Below are positions 42,798-51,537 of a stretch of 64,000 nt of DNA, in pieces (positions within the stretch are counted from its first letter, which is position 1; every line of letters begins with the position of its first letter). The translations under genes and the position numbers were made by a program. Under the pieces are notes generated by a model, which had not been told where the DNA came from, searched no databases, and saw only the letters and a program-made list of their open reading frames with translations. The DNA lies in assembly GCA_020634015.1 (NCBI GenBank), contig JACKCN010000002.1, positions 1-64,000 of the forward strand. The letters run 5' to 3'. The stretch comes from Candidatus Delongbacteria bacterium (lineage in GTDB: Bacteria > CAIWAD01).

Positions 42798-45700
42798 ATG
42801 ATGAAGCGAACACACACCATTCTCGGGGTCCTGGCGCTTGCCGCCCTGGCGACACAGGCCGGCGCGGCAACCGATGTCTCCGGGAGCGCATACGGTGCCT
42901 GGGCGGCCGGGACCTACCGCGTGACCGGCGACCTCTCGGTGGCCACCGGCGATACACTGACGCTGGCTGCCGGAGTCGTGATGAAGTTCCTGCCCGGAGC
43001 GGGCCTTAACTGCAACGGCACCGTGCTGGCGCTGGGCACTTCCGTCGACCCGATCGTCTTCACTTCGCGTGACGATGACAGCCACGGCGAAGTCCTGGGG
43101 GATTCGGATGGCACTCCTGCTGCCGGTGACTGGGACGGTCTGTACTTCAATGGATACCTGGGCGGTATCGGAGGCGGAGACTTCAGCAATTGTCTGCTGC
43201 GCTATGGTGGTGGAAACTCCAACTCGTCCAACCTGTACACGTACTACACGGACGGGTTCCGCTTCATCGACTCCCGTTCCGAGTTCAGCTTGGTGCACGG
43301 CATGAGAGTGCAGGCGGGATTGCTGGAAATCAGCGGAAGCGAATTCCACGGCAATGGTCTGCATGGCATTTCCGGGGAGTCGAACGCCGACCTGATCATC
43401 GTGGACTGCCTGTTCAGCGACAATGTCGATAGCGGCGCCCGGTTGAGCGGCGTGAGACCCGCTCGCATGGGTGGCAACGGCGGGACTGGCAACGGGATGA
43501 ACGGCCTGGCCTTCCAGGGCACACTGTCAGGGCGCTGTGCTCTGTCGGCCAACGCTCCCGGTTTTCCCTTCGTGCTGTCAAATACCCTGACCGTCGGAAC
43601 GGCAGATACCCTGGAAATCGGGCCCGGCTGCATCATCAAGTGCGAAAACGTGGCAAGCATCAACTCCACCGGCCATCTGATGTTGAACGGGACCCAGGAC
43701 AGTCTGATCGTCTTCACCTCGATCCATGACGATTCGATCGATGGTGACACCAACGGGGATGCGGAGTCGATTCTGCCCGGCCCGGGTGACTGGTTCGGCA
43801 TCTACTCCAATGGCTACCTGAGCTCGCTGGGTATCTGCCATGCGCAATGGGCGTCCTTCCTCTATGGCGGCGGCAACTCCTGGAATGCTGCCCTGTATCT
43901 GTACTACTCGGACGAGGCGAACCTCACCCACTGCGAATTCGGCTACAGCGCCGTGTCCGGTGTGCGTGCCACATCCGGATCTCCCGTGGTGCAGAACTGT
44001 TCATTCACCGGAAATCAGGGCAATGGCATTCTGGGCAGCAATACGGGTATGTCTCTGGAAGCATGCAGTTTCAGTGACAATGTGCTCTACGGTGCCCGGC
44101 TGGACGGAACACCCAGTTCGCATGGCGGAGGCAACAGCGGGTCCGGCAACGGATCGAACGGTATCGCGATGAGCGGTACTGCTGCCGGATCCATCACCTG
44201 GGGTGCCAATCAGTCCGATTTCTGCTACATCTTGCTGGGCCTGCTCAGCATTGGATCGGGTGACACGCTCAGTCTGGCTCCGGCCACGGTCGTGAAGGCG
44301 ACCAGTACCAGCCAGTTGAACGTCTACGGAACCCTGCTCTGCCCCGGCACCGAAGCGGATCCGATCATCTTCACCAGTCACAATGACGACAGTGCGGGCG
44401 GTGACACCCACAACGACATGGATGCGGTTGCCCCGGCGCCCGGCGACTGGCGCGGCATTCAGCTGTACGGTTACCTGAGCAATCAGGGGATGGCCGATTT
44501 TGATTGGTGCAACATGCGCTATGGCGGCGGGAGCAGCCTCAACACGAATCTGCTGGGATACTACAGTGATCAGGGCAGTTTCGACAATTGCCGATTCGAC
44601 TACAGTCTGCAGGATGGAGTGCTGACCCAGCATTCTCTGTTCGAGATGCAGGACTGCAGTTTCACGGGCAATCTGGGCAACGGCCTGCGCACGCCGAGTG
44701 GGGCCTCGCCTTCGCTGTTCGGTTGCATATTCAACGGCAATGGCAACTACGCCGCCCTGCTGTCTGCCGACCAGAACAACTACGGAGGCAACTCGGGCAG
44801 CGGCAATGGATTCAATGGCATCGGAATTCAGGGAAATCTTGGATCGAACCTCACCTGGCAGGCCAATGATCCGGATTTCGTCTACATCTTCAGCGGCGAT
44901 TTCTCGATCGGTCTGGGCGATACGCTCTGGCTTGAAGAGGGACTGACCGCCAAGTTCCAGCCCGCGGCCACCTGCGCCGTCTATGGGGTGCTTCAGGCCA
45001 TGGGCAGCGAGCTGAACCCAATTCTGATCACATCCATCCGCGATGATGCCTGGGGCGGCGACACCAACAACGATGGCGCGGCCAGTGATCCGGCAGCCGG
45101 TGACTGGGAAGGGTTCTATCTGTATGGCTATCTGGGCAACACGGGCGTGGGCGAATTCACCCACACACATATGCGCTACGGAGGCGCCGCGCCCTTTGGT
45201 GCCATGGTCAAGCACTACTACTCCGACTCGGGGCAGTACTCACATGTGCAGCTCAGCCAGAGCGCCGATCACGCCATCGAGACGATTCAGTCCTCGCCCG
45301 TGCTGGCACACAGCCAACTGACGGACAATGCAGGGAATGGTGTCCACATTTCCTCGGGCACTCCGGTGCTGGGAGCCGTCGATCAGTCGGCCGGGGGGTT
45401 CAATACCTTCACGGGCAATGATGGAGGAGGATATCAGGTCTGGAGCAATACGGCGTCGGTGATCCAGGCGTACTACAACAACTGGGGCACCTATGATGCC
45501 ATCACGATTGACGATCATATCCGCGACAACGAGGAATCCGCGGCGGGTGAGGTGCGGTTTGCTCCCTTCATCACCCTCGAGGGACCGCCGCAGTTCGTGA
45601 CCATCCAGGTCGACAATCAGGCCGACACCGTGCACCTGTACTGGGCGCCCGTGCTGAACGCCATTGGCTACACTGTCTACAGCAGCGACTCGCCCTGGTC

Positions 45701-45803
45701 GGGCTTCACCCTGGATGAGAGCGGCACCTTCAGTGATGCCAGCTGGGTGGCGCCCAGGACCTCCGACTTGAAGAGCTATCTGGTGCGCGCCGTGACGCCG
45801 TGA
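42798..45803 (+). CDS. Secreted right-handed beta-helix protein with four tandem modules
   Basis: About 1001 residues. Signal peptide (MMKRTHTILGVLALAALATQAGA). Then four homologous modules of roughly 215 residues. Each opens with a 'GTLxxxGT..DPIxFTS..DDS' strand set and 'GDTxxD..PxPGDWxGIxxxGYL', and continues into short beta-helix rungs (FSNCLLRYGGGNSNSSN, ASFLYGGGNSWNAAL, CNMRYGGGSSLNT, HTHMRYGGAAPFGA). A fibronectin-like segment closes the chain (FVTIQVDNQADTVHLYWAP). Parallel beta-helix proteins are often polysaccharide-active or adhesive, but no catalytic motif is seen. No NPFNP sorting domain, unlike neighbours. Start 42798 or 42801, with AAGGAA upstream. Confidence 0.83.
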   Translation: MMKRTHTILGVLALAALATQAGAATDVSGSAYGAWAAGTYRVTGDLSVATGDTLTLAAGVVMKFLPGAGLNCNGTVLALGTSVDPIVFTSRDDDSHGEVLGDSDGTPAAGDWDGLYFNGYLGGIGGGDFSNCLLRYGGGNSNSSNLYTYYTDGFRFIDSRSEFSLVHGMRVQAGLLEISGSEFHGNGLHGISGESNADLIIVDCLFSDNVDSGARLSGVRPARMGGNGGTGNGMNGLAFQGTLSGRCALSANAPGFPFVLSNTLTVGTADTLEIGPGCIIKCENVASINSTGHLMLNGTQDSLIVFTSIHDDSIDGDTNGDAESILPGPGDWFGIYSNGYLSSLGICHAQWASFLYGGGNSWNAALYLYYSDEANLTHCEFGYSAVSGVRATSGSPVVQNCSFTGNQGNGILGSNTGMSLEACSFSDNVLYGARLDGTPSSHGGGNSGSGNGSNGIAMSGTAAGSITWGANQSDFCYILLGLLSIGSGDTLSLAPATVVKATSTSQLNVYGTLLCPGTEADPIIFTSHNDDSAGGDTHNDMDAVAPAPGDWRGIQLYGYLSNQGMADFDWCNMRYGGGSSLNTNLLGYYSDQGSFDNCRFDYSLQDGVLTQHSLFEMQDCSFTGNLGNGLRTPSGASPSLFGCIFNGNGNYAALLSADQNNYGGNSGSGNGFNGIGIQGNLGSNLTWQANDPDFVYIFSGDFSIGLGDTLWLEEGLTAKFQPAATCAVYGVLQAMGSELNPILITSIRDDAWGGDTNNDGAASDPAAGDWEGFYLYGYLGNTGVGEFTHTHMRYGGAAPFGAMVKHYYSDSGQYSHVQLSQSADHAIETIQSSPVLAHSQLTDNAGNGVHISSGTPVLGAVDQSAGGFNTFTGNDGGGYQVWSNTASVIQAYYNNWGTYDAITIDDHIRDNEESAAGEVRFAPFITLEGPPQFVTIQVDNQADTVHLYWAPVLNAIGYTVYSSDSPWSGFTLDESGTFSDASWVAPRTSDLKSYLVRAVTP

Positions 45804-45840
45804 TGACACGGAAGCGCCTTCTCGGATGAGACAATACCAC

Positions 45841-45879
45841 AAGGGGCAGGGTCACACGACCCTGCCCCTTGCTCTTTTT
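45841..45879. terminator. Rho-independent terminator between convergent genes
   Basis: Perfect 13-bp stem AAGGGGCAGGGTC (45841-45853) / GACCCTGCCCCTT (45858-45870), 4-nt loop, then GCTCTTTTT. Efficient for the plus-strand gene and probably also limits the minus-strand sulfur operon ending at 45893. Confidence 0.9.
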
Positions 45880-45892
45880 CGGTCGAATGTGC

Positions 45893-47089
45893 TCAGCACC
45901 CGCCCGACTTCTTCTTCTTGCCGGCATTGCCGCTGGAGATCACGGGCGGCGGTGCGCTGACCGTGGGCTTGGTCTCGGCGCCACTGAACCAGGCGGCCAG
46001 TTCGGCCCGGCGCTGGTCCGCGGCCCTGCCCGCCTCGCTCCAGTCCCCGCTGGGAGTGGGTTCCAGCACCGAATGGATCCAGTTGTCGACTCCTCCCTCC
46101 AGCAGCAGATAGCTGGGACCATTGGGCCAGGTGCTGAGGAAGTCCGTGGCCGTATCCTTCTCGGCCAGCAGCACGACTCGCATGCCCGGCAACAAACCGG
46201 CAGGTGCCACGGCCGGGTCGTCGATCGCATGCAGGTTCGGCAGATGCAGGGCATCTCCCCGGCCGCTGAGATCCACCAGATACAGGGAAGGATCCCGGCG
46301 GATCACGGCATCGGCCAGTTCCACAGGGGCCAGGCTACCGGGTGTCCGGGCCAGCGCGGCACCCGGAGTGACCGGTCCTCCCGTGACGGCCGCGATCACG
46401 CCCAGCAGCACCAGAGCACCCACGACCGCATACTTGGCACCATGGTCCCTGACCACGGTCTTCTCAAGGTGCAGCCCGGAGTTCTCAAGGCGCTCCTGCA
46501 TGATGCCTTCCACCTTCTCGGCACCCACGAAGGCCGCCAGAGCCACCAGCGCGATGATCACCGCCAGCCAGGAACCGGAGAGTCCCAGCAAGGTGGGGAA
46601 GGTGCTCACCTCGCCCGCCCCCGAGTGATACAGGGCGTCCATGAAGGGAATGCCATCCACGCCCAGCGCGAAGGCCATTGTGCCGATGAAGACTCCCAGC
46701 AGCACCACCAGCGCATCCAGCTTGCCCGAGACGAGCGACACGAAGGCCGTGCCGGGGCAGAGTCCGCTGATGATGAACCCGACTCCCAGCAGGAACCCCC
46801 CCACGATCTGGGGGGCCAGAAAGGTGGGATTGATCCAGACCTGCCCCAGGTCCACCAGATTCCAGGACTGCATGGCGTACAACCCGCCCATGGCCACGAT
46901 GATCGCGGTGAACATGACCTTGAAGACGGTCATGTCGTACAGGTAGAACTGGGCGGCCAGCTTTCGACCATTGCCGAATCCGGCGCGTTCGAGGGCGAAA
47001 CCGAACACGGCGCCAATCACCAGGGCGGTCAGCAGACCGCCTTCGTTGCCCAGGATGCCGCTGGGCACGACGGGAAATGTCACAGCCAT
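45893..47089 (-). CDS. YeeE/YedE sulfur-importer subunit fused to a degenerate rhodanese domain
   Basis: 398 residues. About eight transmembrane segments (1-265) of the YeeE/YedE (thiosulfate importer TsuA-like) family, with the conserved cysteine motif GFIISGLCPGTAFVS. A soluble rhodanese-like domain follows (about 285-355; LADAVIRRDPSLYLVDLSG and YLLLEGGVDNW). The usual catalytic-loop cysteine is missing (VVLLAEKDTATDF). The protein ends in GKKKKSGGC, placing a lone cysteine at the very C-terminus. Start 47089 has GAGGAAAC upstream. Overlaps the preceding gene by 10 bases. Probably pairs with the upstream half-sized homolog to bring in thiosulfate or another reduced sulfur species. Confidence 0.85.
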   Translation of the reverse strand: MAVTFPVVPSGILGNEGGLLTALVIGAVFGFALERAGFGNGRKLAAQFYLYDMTVFKVMFTAIIVAMGGLYAMQSWNLVDLGQVWINPTFLAPQIVGGFLLGVGFIISGLCPGTAFVSLVSGKLDALVVLLGVFIGTMAFALGVDGIPFMDALYHSGAGEVSTFPTLLGLSGSWLAVIIALVALAAFVGAEKVEGIMQERLENSGLHLEKTVVRDHGAKYAVVGALVLLGVIAAVTGGPVTPGAALARTPGSLAPVELADAVIRRDPSLYLVDLSGRGDALHLPNLHAIDDPAVAPAGLLPGMRVVLLAEKDTATDFLSTWPNGPSYLLLEGGVDNWIHSVLEPTPSGDWSEAGRAADQRRAELAAWFSGAETKPTVSAPPPVISSGNAGKKKKSGGC

Positions 47090-47589
47090 TGTTTCCTCAC
47101 GAACCAGGCGACCGAGTACCCTCCCGCGAACACCATCATCATGAAGGCCCAGCTGCCGCTGGCCAGCGCCGCTCCGCCGGAGAGCGCCTGGCCCGAGGTG
47201 CAGCCGCGCCCCAGTGCGGCCGCGAATCCCATGATGATGCCACCCAGCAAGGCCAGCCAGAGACGCCCGCCCCGGCTGATCCGCGGGCTGCGCACGACTT
47301 CGGACTTCAGGCGGCCAGCGGTCAGTGCCGCCAGAAAACCCCCGATGAGCACACCGATGACCTGGATCACCAACCAGTTGGAAAGGGGATTGCCCCGTGT
47401 CACGTAGCTGCCGAAGGCGGAACTGCCTTCGGTCCATTCGGGGCTGAAGATGTCGCACGCCCCGGCGAGCACACGCTTGGGAAACGCGCTGGCGCCCAGG
47501 CCCTGCCCGGCGACCACGAAGGCGGCCAGCAGGGCGAGGCCCAGCAGCAGTCCGGCGAGGTAGGGGTTCCAGTAGGGTTTTGTGTTCAT
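47080..47589 (-). CDS. YeeE/YedE family sulfur-importer subunit
   Basis: 169 residues with four hydrophobic segments and the family cysteine motif GRGCTSGQALSGGAAL (about 126-141). Characterised relatives (TsuA) move thiosulfate through a pore lined by conserved cysteines. Here the importer seems split over two genes, this one and the rhodanese-fused one. Start at 47589, 7 bp after the NrfD-like gene ends; all five genes of the operon are within 10 bp of each other. Confidence 0.88.
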   Translation of the reverse strand: MNTKPYWNPYLAGLLLGLALLAAFVVAGQGLGASAFPKRVLAGACDIFSPEWTEGSSAFGSYVTRGNPLSNWLVIQVIGVLIGGFLAALTAGRLKSEVVRSPRISRGGRLWLALLGGIIMGFAAALGRGCTSGQALSGGAALASGSWAFMMMVFAGGYSVAWFVRKQWL

Positions 47590-47596
47590 GGCACCC

Positions 47597-48556
47597 TCAA
47601 TTCAGGCTGATGCTGCCGGCGGACATCCAGTGCGAATGTTGTCCGGCGTAGATCATGATCCAGCGCAGCGCAAAACCTCCGGCCAGCACCATCAGGGCAG
47701 CGGCGCGACCGGGCACGGCGCGATGTTTGTACTCGATGAATTCGGCCAGCGCGGGAGTGAACAGGCCAAGGCCCACCACCAGGCTCCAGAAGGCGGCCGT
47801 GTACGGTCCGCCGAAGATCAGCTGCACGGCCTGCAGCGAGGCCTCGCCGCCCGAGGCCAGCCCGATGATCCAGAGCGCCAGGATGCCCAGTTCCGAAAGG
47901 ATCAGCAGAAAGTCGATGAAGCCCAGAAAGCGCCGCTCCGACTCCTTGAGCTTGAACAGCAGCATGAATGCGGCGCCCGTGGAGACTCCCGAGACCAGGA
48001 ACAGGGGCCCCAGCAGGGAGCTGTTCCAGAAGGGGCGACTGGGAAATGCGCCCAGCAGAATGCCCGTATACAGCCCCAGGATCGAGCCGCTGATGATGCT
48101 GAGGGCGGCGAAATTGCGCTGGGAACGCAGGCTCCAGTCCGACCAGGTCCGCAGAATGGGCAAGCGGCGCACAATGGCCTCACGCCAGCTGGCGGGTGTG
48201 TCAACCCAGGCCATGTGTGCCGACACCGGATAGACCAGCAACAGCACCCAGGCACCCCAGCTCATGGGTGTGTAACTGCGCAGGATCAGGTAGAAGCGCC
48301 AGGCGTTGAAGCGGTTTTCCAGATCGATGAACAAGCAGAGCATGCCCGCACTGATCAGCACCAAGTTGGCCCAGGGCAACAGGCCCAGAGCCAGCGAGGG
48401 CGGATCGTCGCGCCGCCAGAGACGCATCGCGCCGGACAGAACCATGATTCCGGCCACGATGCCACCCAGAAACAGGTAAACGGCCACTTCACCGTGCCAG
48501 ACCTCGAGGCTGGGGTCGATCATCGGATTCTGCCGGGTGGTGGTGATTTCCAGCAA
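47597..48556 (-). CDS. NrfD/PsrC-type membrane subunit
   Basis: 319-residue integral membrane protein with eight or nine predicted helices. It matches the polysulfide-reductase NrfD family, which binds quinone and passes electrons to the Fe-S subunit (or the reverse). Helix-rich stretches include VAVYLFLGGIVAGIMVLSGA, MSWGAWVLLLVYPV and FLVSGVSTGAAFMLLF. The likely start is a TTG at 48556 with GGAGGT just upstream; ATG at 48523 (MIDPSLEVWHGEVAVYLF) is an alternative. Lies between the Fe-S and importer genes. Confidence 0.88.
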   Translation of the reverse strand: MLEITTTRQNPMIDPSLEVWHGEVAVYLFLGGIVAGIMVLSGAMRLWRRDDPPSLALGLLPWANLVLISAGMLCLFIDLENRFNAWRFYLILRSYTPMSWGAWVLLLVYPVSAHMAWVDTPASWREAIVRRLPILRTWSDWSLRSQRNFAALSIISGSILGLYTGILLGAFPSRPFWNSSLLGPLFLVSGVSTGAAFMLLFKLKESERRFLGFIDFLLILSELGILALWIIGLASGGEASLQAVQLIFGGPYTAAFWSLVVGLGLFTPALAEFIEYKHRAVPGRAAALMVLAGGFALRWIMIYAGQHSHWMSAGSISLN

Positions 48557-48565
48557 GATGACCTC

Positions 48566-49111
48566 CTACTTCAGATAGAAGTGCATGGGCCGGGTGCCCG
48601 CGTCGGGTTTCAGGGTGTACGACTCCCGGCGATCCAGCAACTGCGACAGCTCACTGCCGGGGTCGTTGAGATCGCCGAAGACGATGCTGCGTGTGGGACA
48701 GACTTCCTGGCAGGCGGTGGTGGCCATGCCGCGGGCCATGCGGTGCGCGCAGAAGGTGCATTTGTCCACGGTGCCCGTGCGAGGATCCACATGGCGCGCG
48801 TCGTAGGGGCAGGCCGCGATGCAGGCCTTGCAGCCCGAGCATTTGGCTGGGTTGATGCGTACGCTGCCGTCATCGCCATAGTGGCTGGAACCTGTCGGGC
48901 AGGCGCGCACACAGGCGGCATTCTCGCAGTGATTGCAGCGCTCCGAACGCACCGTCATGCTCAGGTCGGGAAAGCGGCCCCGGGTTTCGGTGGTGACCCA
49001 GTCGCGCACACAGCCCACCGCCAGATCATTCTCGGTCTTGCAGGCGATCACGCAGGCGCCGCATCCTACGCAGGTGCGGGTGTCCACGGCCATCCCGAGG
49101 CGCTTGCTCAT
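48566..49111 (-). CDS. Four-cluster 4Fe-4S ferredoxin subunit (PsrB/NrfC-like)
   Basis: 181 residues with four cysteine groups: C14/17/20/24, C59/62/67/71, C91/94/97/101 and C118/121/134/138. This is the layout of electron-transfer subunits of molybdopterin oxidoreductases (DmsB, PsrB, NrfC). It relays electrons between the catalytic subunit and the NrfD-type membrane subunit. No export signal of its own; such subunits hitch-hike on the Tat signal of the partner. Start at 49111 overlaps the upstream catalytic gene by ATGA; the frame to 49423 is inside that gene and is rejected. Confidence 0.93.
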   Translation of the reverse strand: MSKRLGMAVDTRTCVGCGACVIACKTENDLAVGCVRDWVTTETRGRFPDLSMTVRSERCNHCENAACVRACPTGSSHYGDDGSVRINPAKCSGCKACIAACPYDARHVDPRTGTVDKCTFCAHRMARGMATTACQEVCPTRSIVFGDLNDPGSELSQLLDRRESYTLKPDAGTRPMHFYLK

Positions 49112-51336
49112 GCGTGGGTCCCTCCCTCGTCGCTGGCCGGGATGACCGTGACGAAGTTCACGTTCATGCCCGTACCACCCATGATTGGATCCACCTTGGT
49201 GCTGGTGACCAGTTCGGCCGTATCGATTCCGCGCCCGTGCACGAAGTTCAGGCCGCGAGCCTTGCGTCCATAGCCGTGCACCAGAAAGACCGCGTCGGGG
49301 CGGATCCGGTCGGTGACTTTCAGCGGGGCGCTGAAGGTGCTGAGCGCCCCGTCCTGGTTCTGCAACCGCACACGCTGGCCGTGGCTGAGGTTCCAGCGTC
49401 GGGCTGCCGCGCTGTTCAACCATACTTCGTTCTCCGAGAATGTTTCGGAGAGCAGGCGGTTGTTGGTGGTACGCCCGAAGGTGTGAGTCGGGGCGCGTCC
49501 GAAGAGCAGCCGGAAGTAACCCTCGGGGGGGTCGCCATGGTCGGTGTACACGGGCATCGGGTCAAACCCCTGGGCCAGCAGTTTGTTGGAGAAGAGCTCG
49601 ATCTTGCCGCTGTCGGTGTAGAACTCGAGCTGCAGCCCGTCTTCGACGCAGGTCGGCACCGGAGTGGGAGCCGTGATCACCCCATCACGCTGCAATGCGT
49701 CACAGTCGAGACCGGCCCCGTGCGCCCGCTGGGTCGCGTACTCCAGGCTGTCCTTCCAGGGAAAGAACTCCTGCAGATTCAGCTTGCGGGCCAGTTCGCT
49801 GGCGATCCACCAGCCCGGCTTGCTCTCGTGCATGGGCGGCACCACTTCCTGGCGCACGGCCACGAAGGGCACCTTGTAGGGCGGATTGAACAGGTCGTCG
49901 CAACGTTCCAGATAGGTGCATTCGGGCAGTACCACATCCGACCAGCCGCAGATTTCCGCGGGCAGCACATCCACGGTCACCAGAAAATCCAGTTTCTGGA
50001 TCGCCTCGTAGGTTTTCTTGGGGTCGGGCAGGGTGGTGGGCAGGTTGGAACCATAGACCATCCAGCCCTTCAGGTCGTACTCGGAGTAACCGGGAATCGT
50101 GGAATTGCACACGCCCTGGGCCAGCAGCTGGTCGGCCAGTGGATAGTGGCTGGGGACCGGCCGATCCACGGCCTCCCGGTGGTGTGTGCCATAGGCGGGA
50201 ACCGGGAAGCCGGCAAGCTCGATGCTGGACTGATTCAGGAACCCTCCGCGATGACCCCAGGAGCCCAGCAGGGCATTGAGGATCGCGATCATCCGGCTGC
50301 GCTGGGTGTCATCTCCATACCAGGTCACGTGGCGCCCCGGGTGAACAATCGCCCGCGGGCTGGCGCCGGCCATCAGCGCGGCCGTTTCGCGGATCACGCC
50401 AGGGTCGATGCCCGTGCGTGGCCAGGCCCATTCCGGGGTGAAACTCTTCAGGTGCTCGGAAAAGGGACCAAAACCGTAGGCATGTTGCTCGATGTACTCA
50501 CGTGCGTAGCCGCCTTCGTGTACCAACACATGGGCCCAGGCCAGCAGCAGAGCCATGTCGGAGCCGGGTCGCACGGGCAGCCAGTGACGGGCCTTGGACG
50601 CGGCCACCGAGAAGCGGGGGTCCACCACGATCAGGTCCACACCACGGCGAATGGCCTCGCTGAAGTCCTGCACCTGGGTGTTGTGCATGTTCTCGCCCAG
50701 ATGGCTGCCCATGAGCACAAGGCAGCGCGTGTTCTCCATGTCGGTGTTCTCGGGAGATCCCACTCCGGAACCGAAAGTCAGATCAAAACCGACATCGCGA
50801 GGGCCACGGCACTGGGCGAAGGAGGGTGCCGTGATGTTGGGGCTGCCGTAAGCCTTGAAGAGATGCTTGATCCAGTTGGCACCGTATCCATGGTAGAACA
50901 GGGCGAGCGCCTCGGGGCCGTATGTCACACGGATCTTTTCGAAGTTCTCGGCCACTTCACCCAGGGCCGTATCCCAACTGACGGCTTCGAATTTCTGTTC
51001 GCCGCGTGAGCCAACCCGCACCAGGGGCGTCTTCAGACGATCCGGGTCATAGAGCAGGCCCGTTCCCCCAGCGCCTCTGGGACAGAGACGCCCGTTCGAA
51101 AGGGGGTGTTTGGGGTTGCCGGTGATCTTGGTCACCCGCCCCTGCTTCACATGGGCCAGCACTCCGCACTTCCAGAAGCAGAGTTCGCAGAATGTGGGCA
51201 CCACCCGATCCCCGTCGGTACCCGGGTCGGGTACCGGATCGTCATAGGTGCCGAACCAGTTGCTGCTCAGTCCTCCCAGCAGCACACTTCCGGCGGCGCT
51301 GGCACCTGCGATCTTGATGAACTCACGTCGTTGCAT
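49108..51336 (-). CDS. Molybdopterin oxidoreductase, polysulfide/thiosulfate reductase (PsrA/PhsA) type
   Basis: 742-residue catalytic subunit. Twin-arginine signal (MQRREFIKIAGASAAGSVLLG), N-terminal 4Fe-4S ligands C50, C53, C57 and C85, molybdenum ligand probably Cys176 in SFAQCRGPRDVGF, then the bis-MGD-binding fold to the C-terminus (RDVGFDLTF, AYGSPNITAP, SGKIELFSNKL, MNVNFVTVIP). Exported folded to the periplasm. The cysteine ligand and operon with YeeE/YedE importers fit thiosulfate, polysulfide or tetrathionate conversion rather than formate or nitrate. Direction (reduction versus oxidation) cannot be read. First gene of a five-gene operon. Confidence 0.9.
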   Translation of the reverse strand: MQRREFIKIAGASAAGSVLLGGLSSNWFGTYDDPVPDPGTDGDRVVPTFCELCFWKCGVLAHVKQGRVTKITGNPKHPLSNGRLCPRGAGGTGLLYDPDRLKTPLVRVGSRGEQKFEAVSWDTALGEVAENFEKIRVTYGPEALALFYHGYGANWIKHLFKAYGSPNITAPSFAQCRGPRDVGFDLTFGSGVGSPENTDMENTRCLVLMGSHLGENMHNTQVQDFSEAIRRGVDLIVVDPRFSVAASKARHWLPVRPGSDMALLLAWAHVLVHEGGYAREYIEQHAYGFGPFSEHLKSFTPEWAWPRTGIDPGVIRETAALMAGASPRAIVHPGRHVTWYGDDTQRSRMIAILNALLGSWGHRGGFLNQSSIELAGFPVPAYGTHHREAVDRPVPSHYPLADQLLAQGVCNSTIPGYSEYDLKGWMVYGSNLPTTLPDPKKTYEAIQKLDFLVTVDVLPAEICGWSDVVLPECTYLERCDDLFNPPYKVPFVAVRQEVVPPMHESKPGWWIASELARKLNLQEFFPWKDSLEYATQRAHGAGLDCDALQRDGVITAPTPVPTCVEDGLQLEFYTDSGKIELFSNKLLAQGFDPMPVYTDHGDPPEGYFRLLFGRAPTHTFGRTTNNRLLSETFSENEVWLNSAAARRWNLSHGQRVRLQNQDGALSTFSAPLKVTDRIRPDAVFLVHGYGRKARGLNFVHGRGIDTAELVTSTKVDPIMGGTGMNVNFVTVIPASDEGGTHA

Positions 51337-51486
51337 GCTGCATCTCCGCTGGATCCGGGGCGAATTGCCAGAAATCGCGGAGAAAATGAGGGCAGCGCAG
51401 CAGTCCGTCCTTGATTCATCTCATATCTGCGTGGGAATATTCCCATGAAGTCGCGGGGGTGGCGGTTCTGATCAGAAAAGAGAAAA

Positions 51487-51515
51487 GGCCCTCCCCGCGC
51501 GGTGCGGAGAGGGCC
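51487..51515 (-). terminator. Terminator for paralog 1
   Basis: GGCCCTC (51487-51493) / GAGGGCC (51509-51515). Read on minus it is followed by TTTTCTCTTTTC, right after the first tandem paralog and before the sulfur operon. Confidence 0.8.
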
Positions 51516-51537
51516 CGAAGTCTTGTGTTGCAAGACC

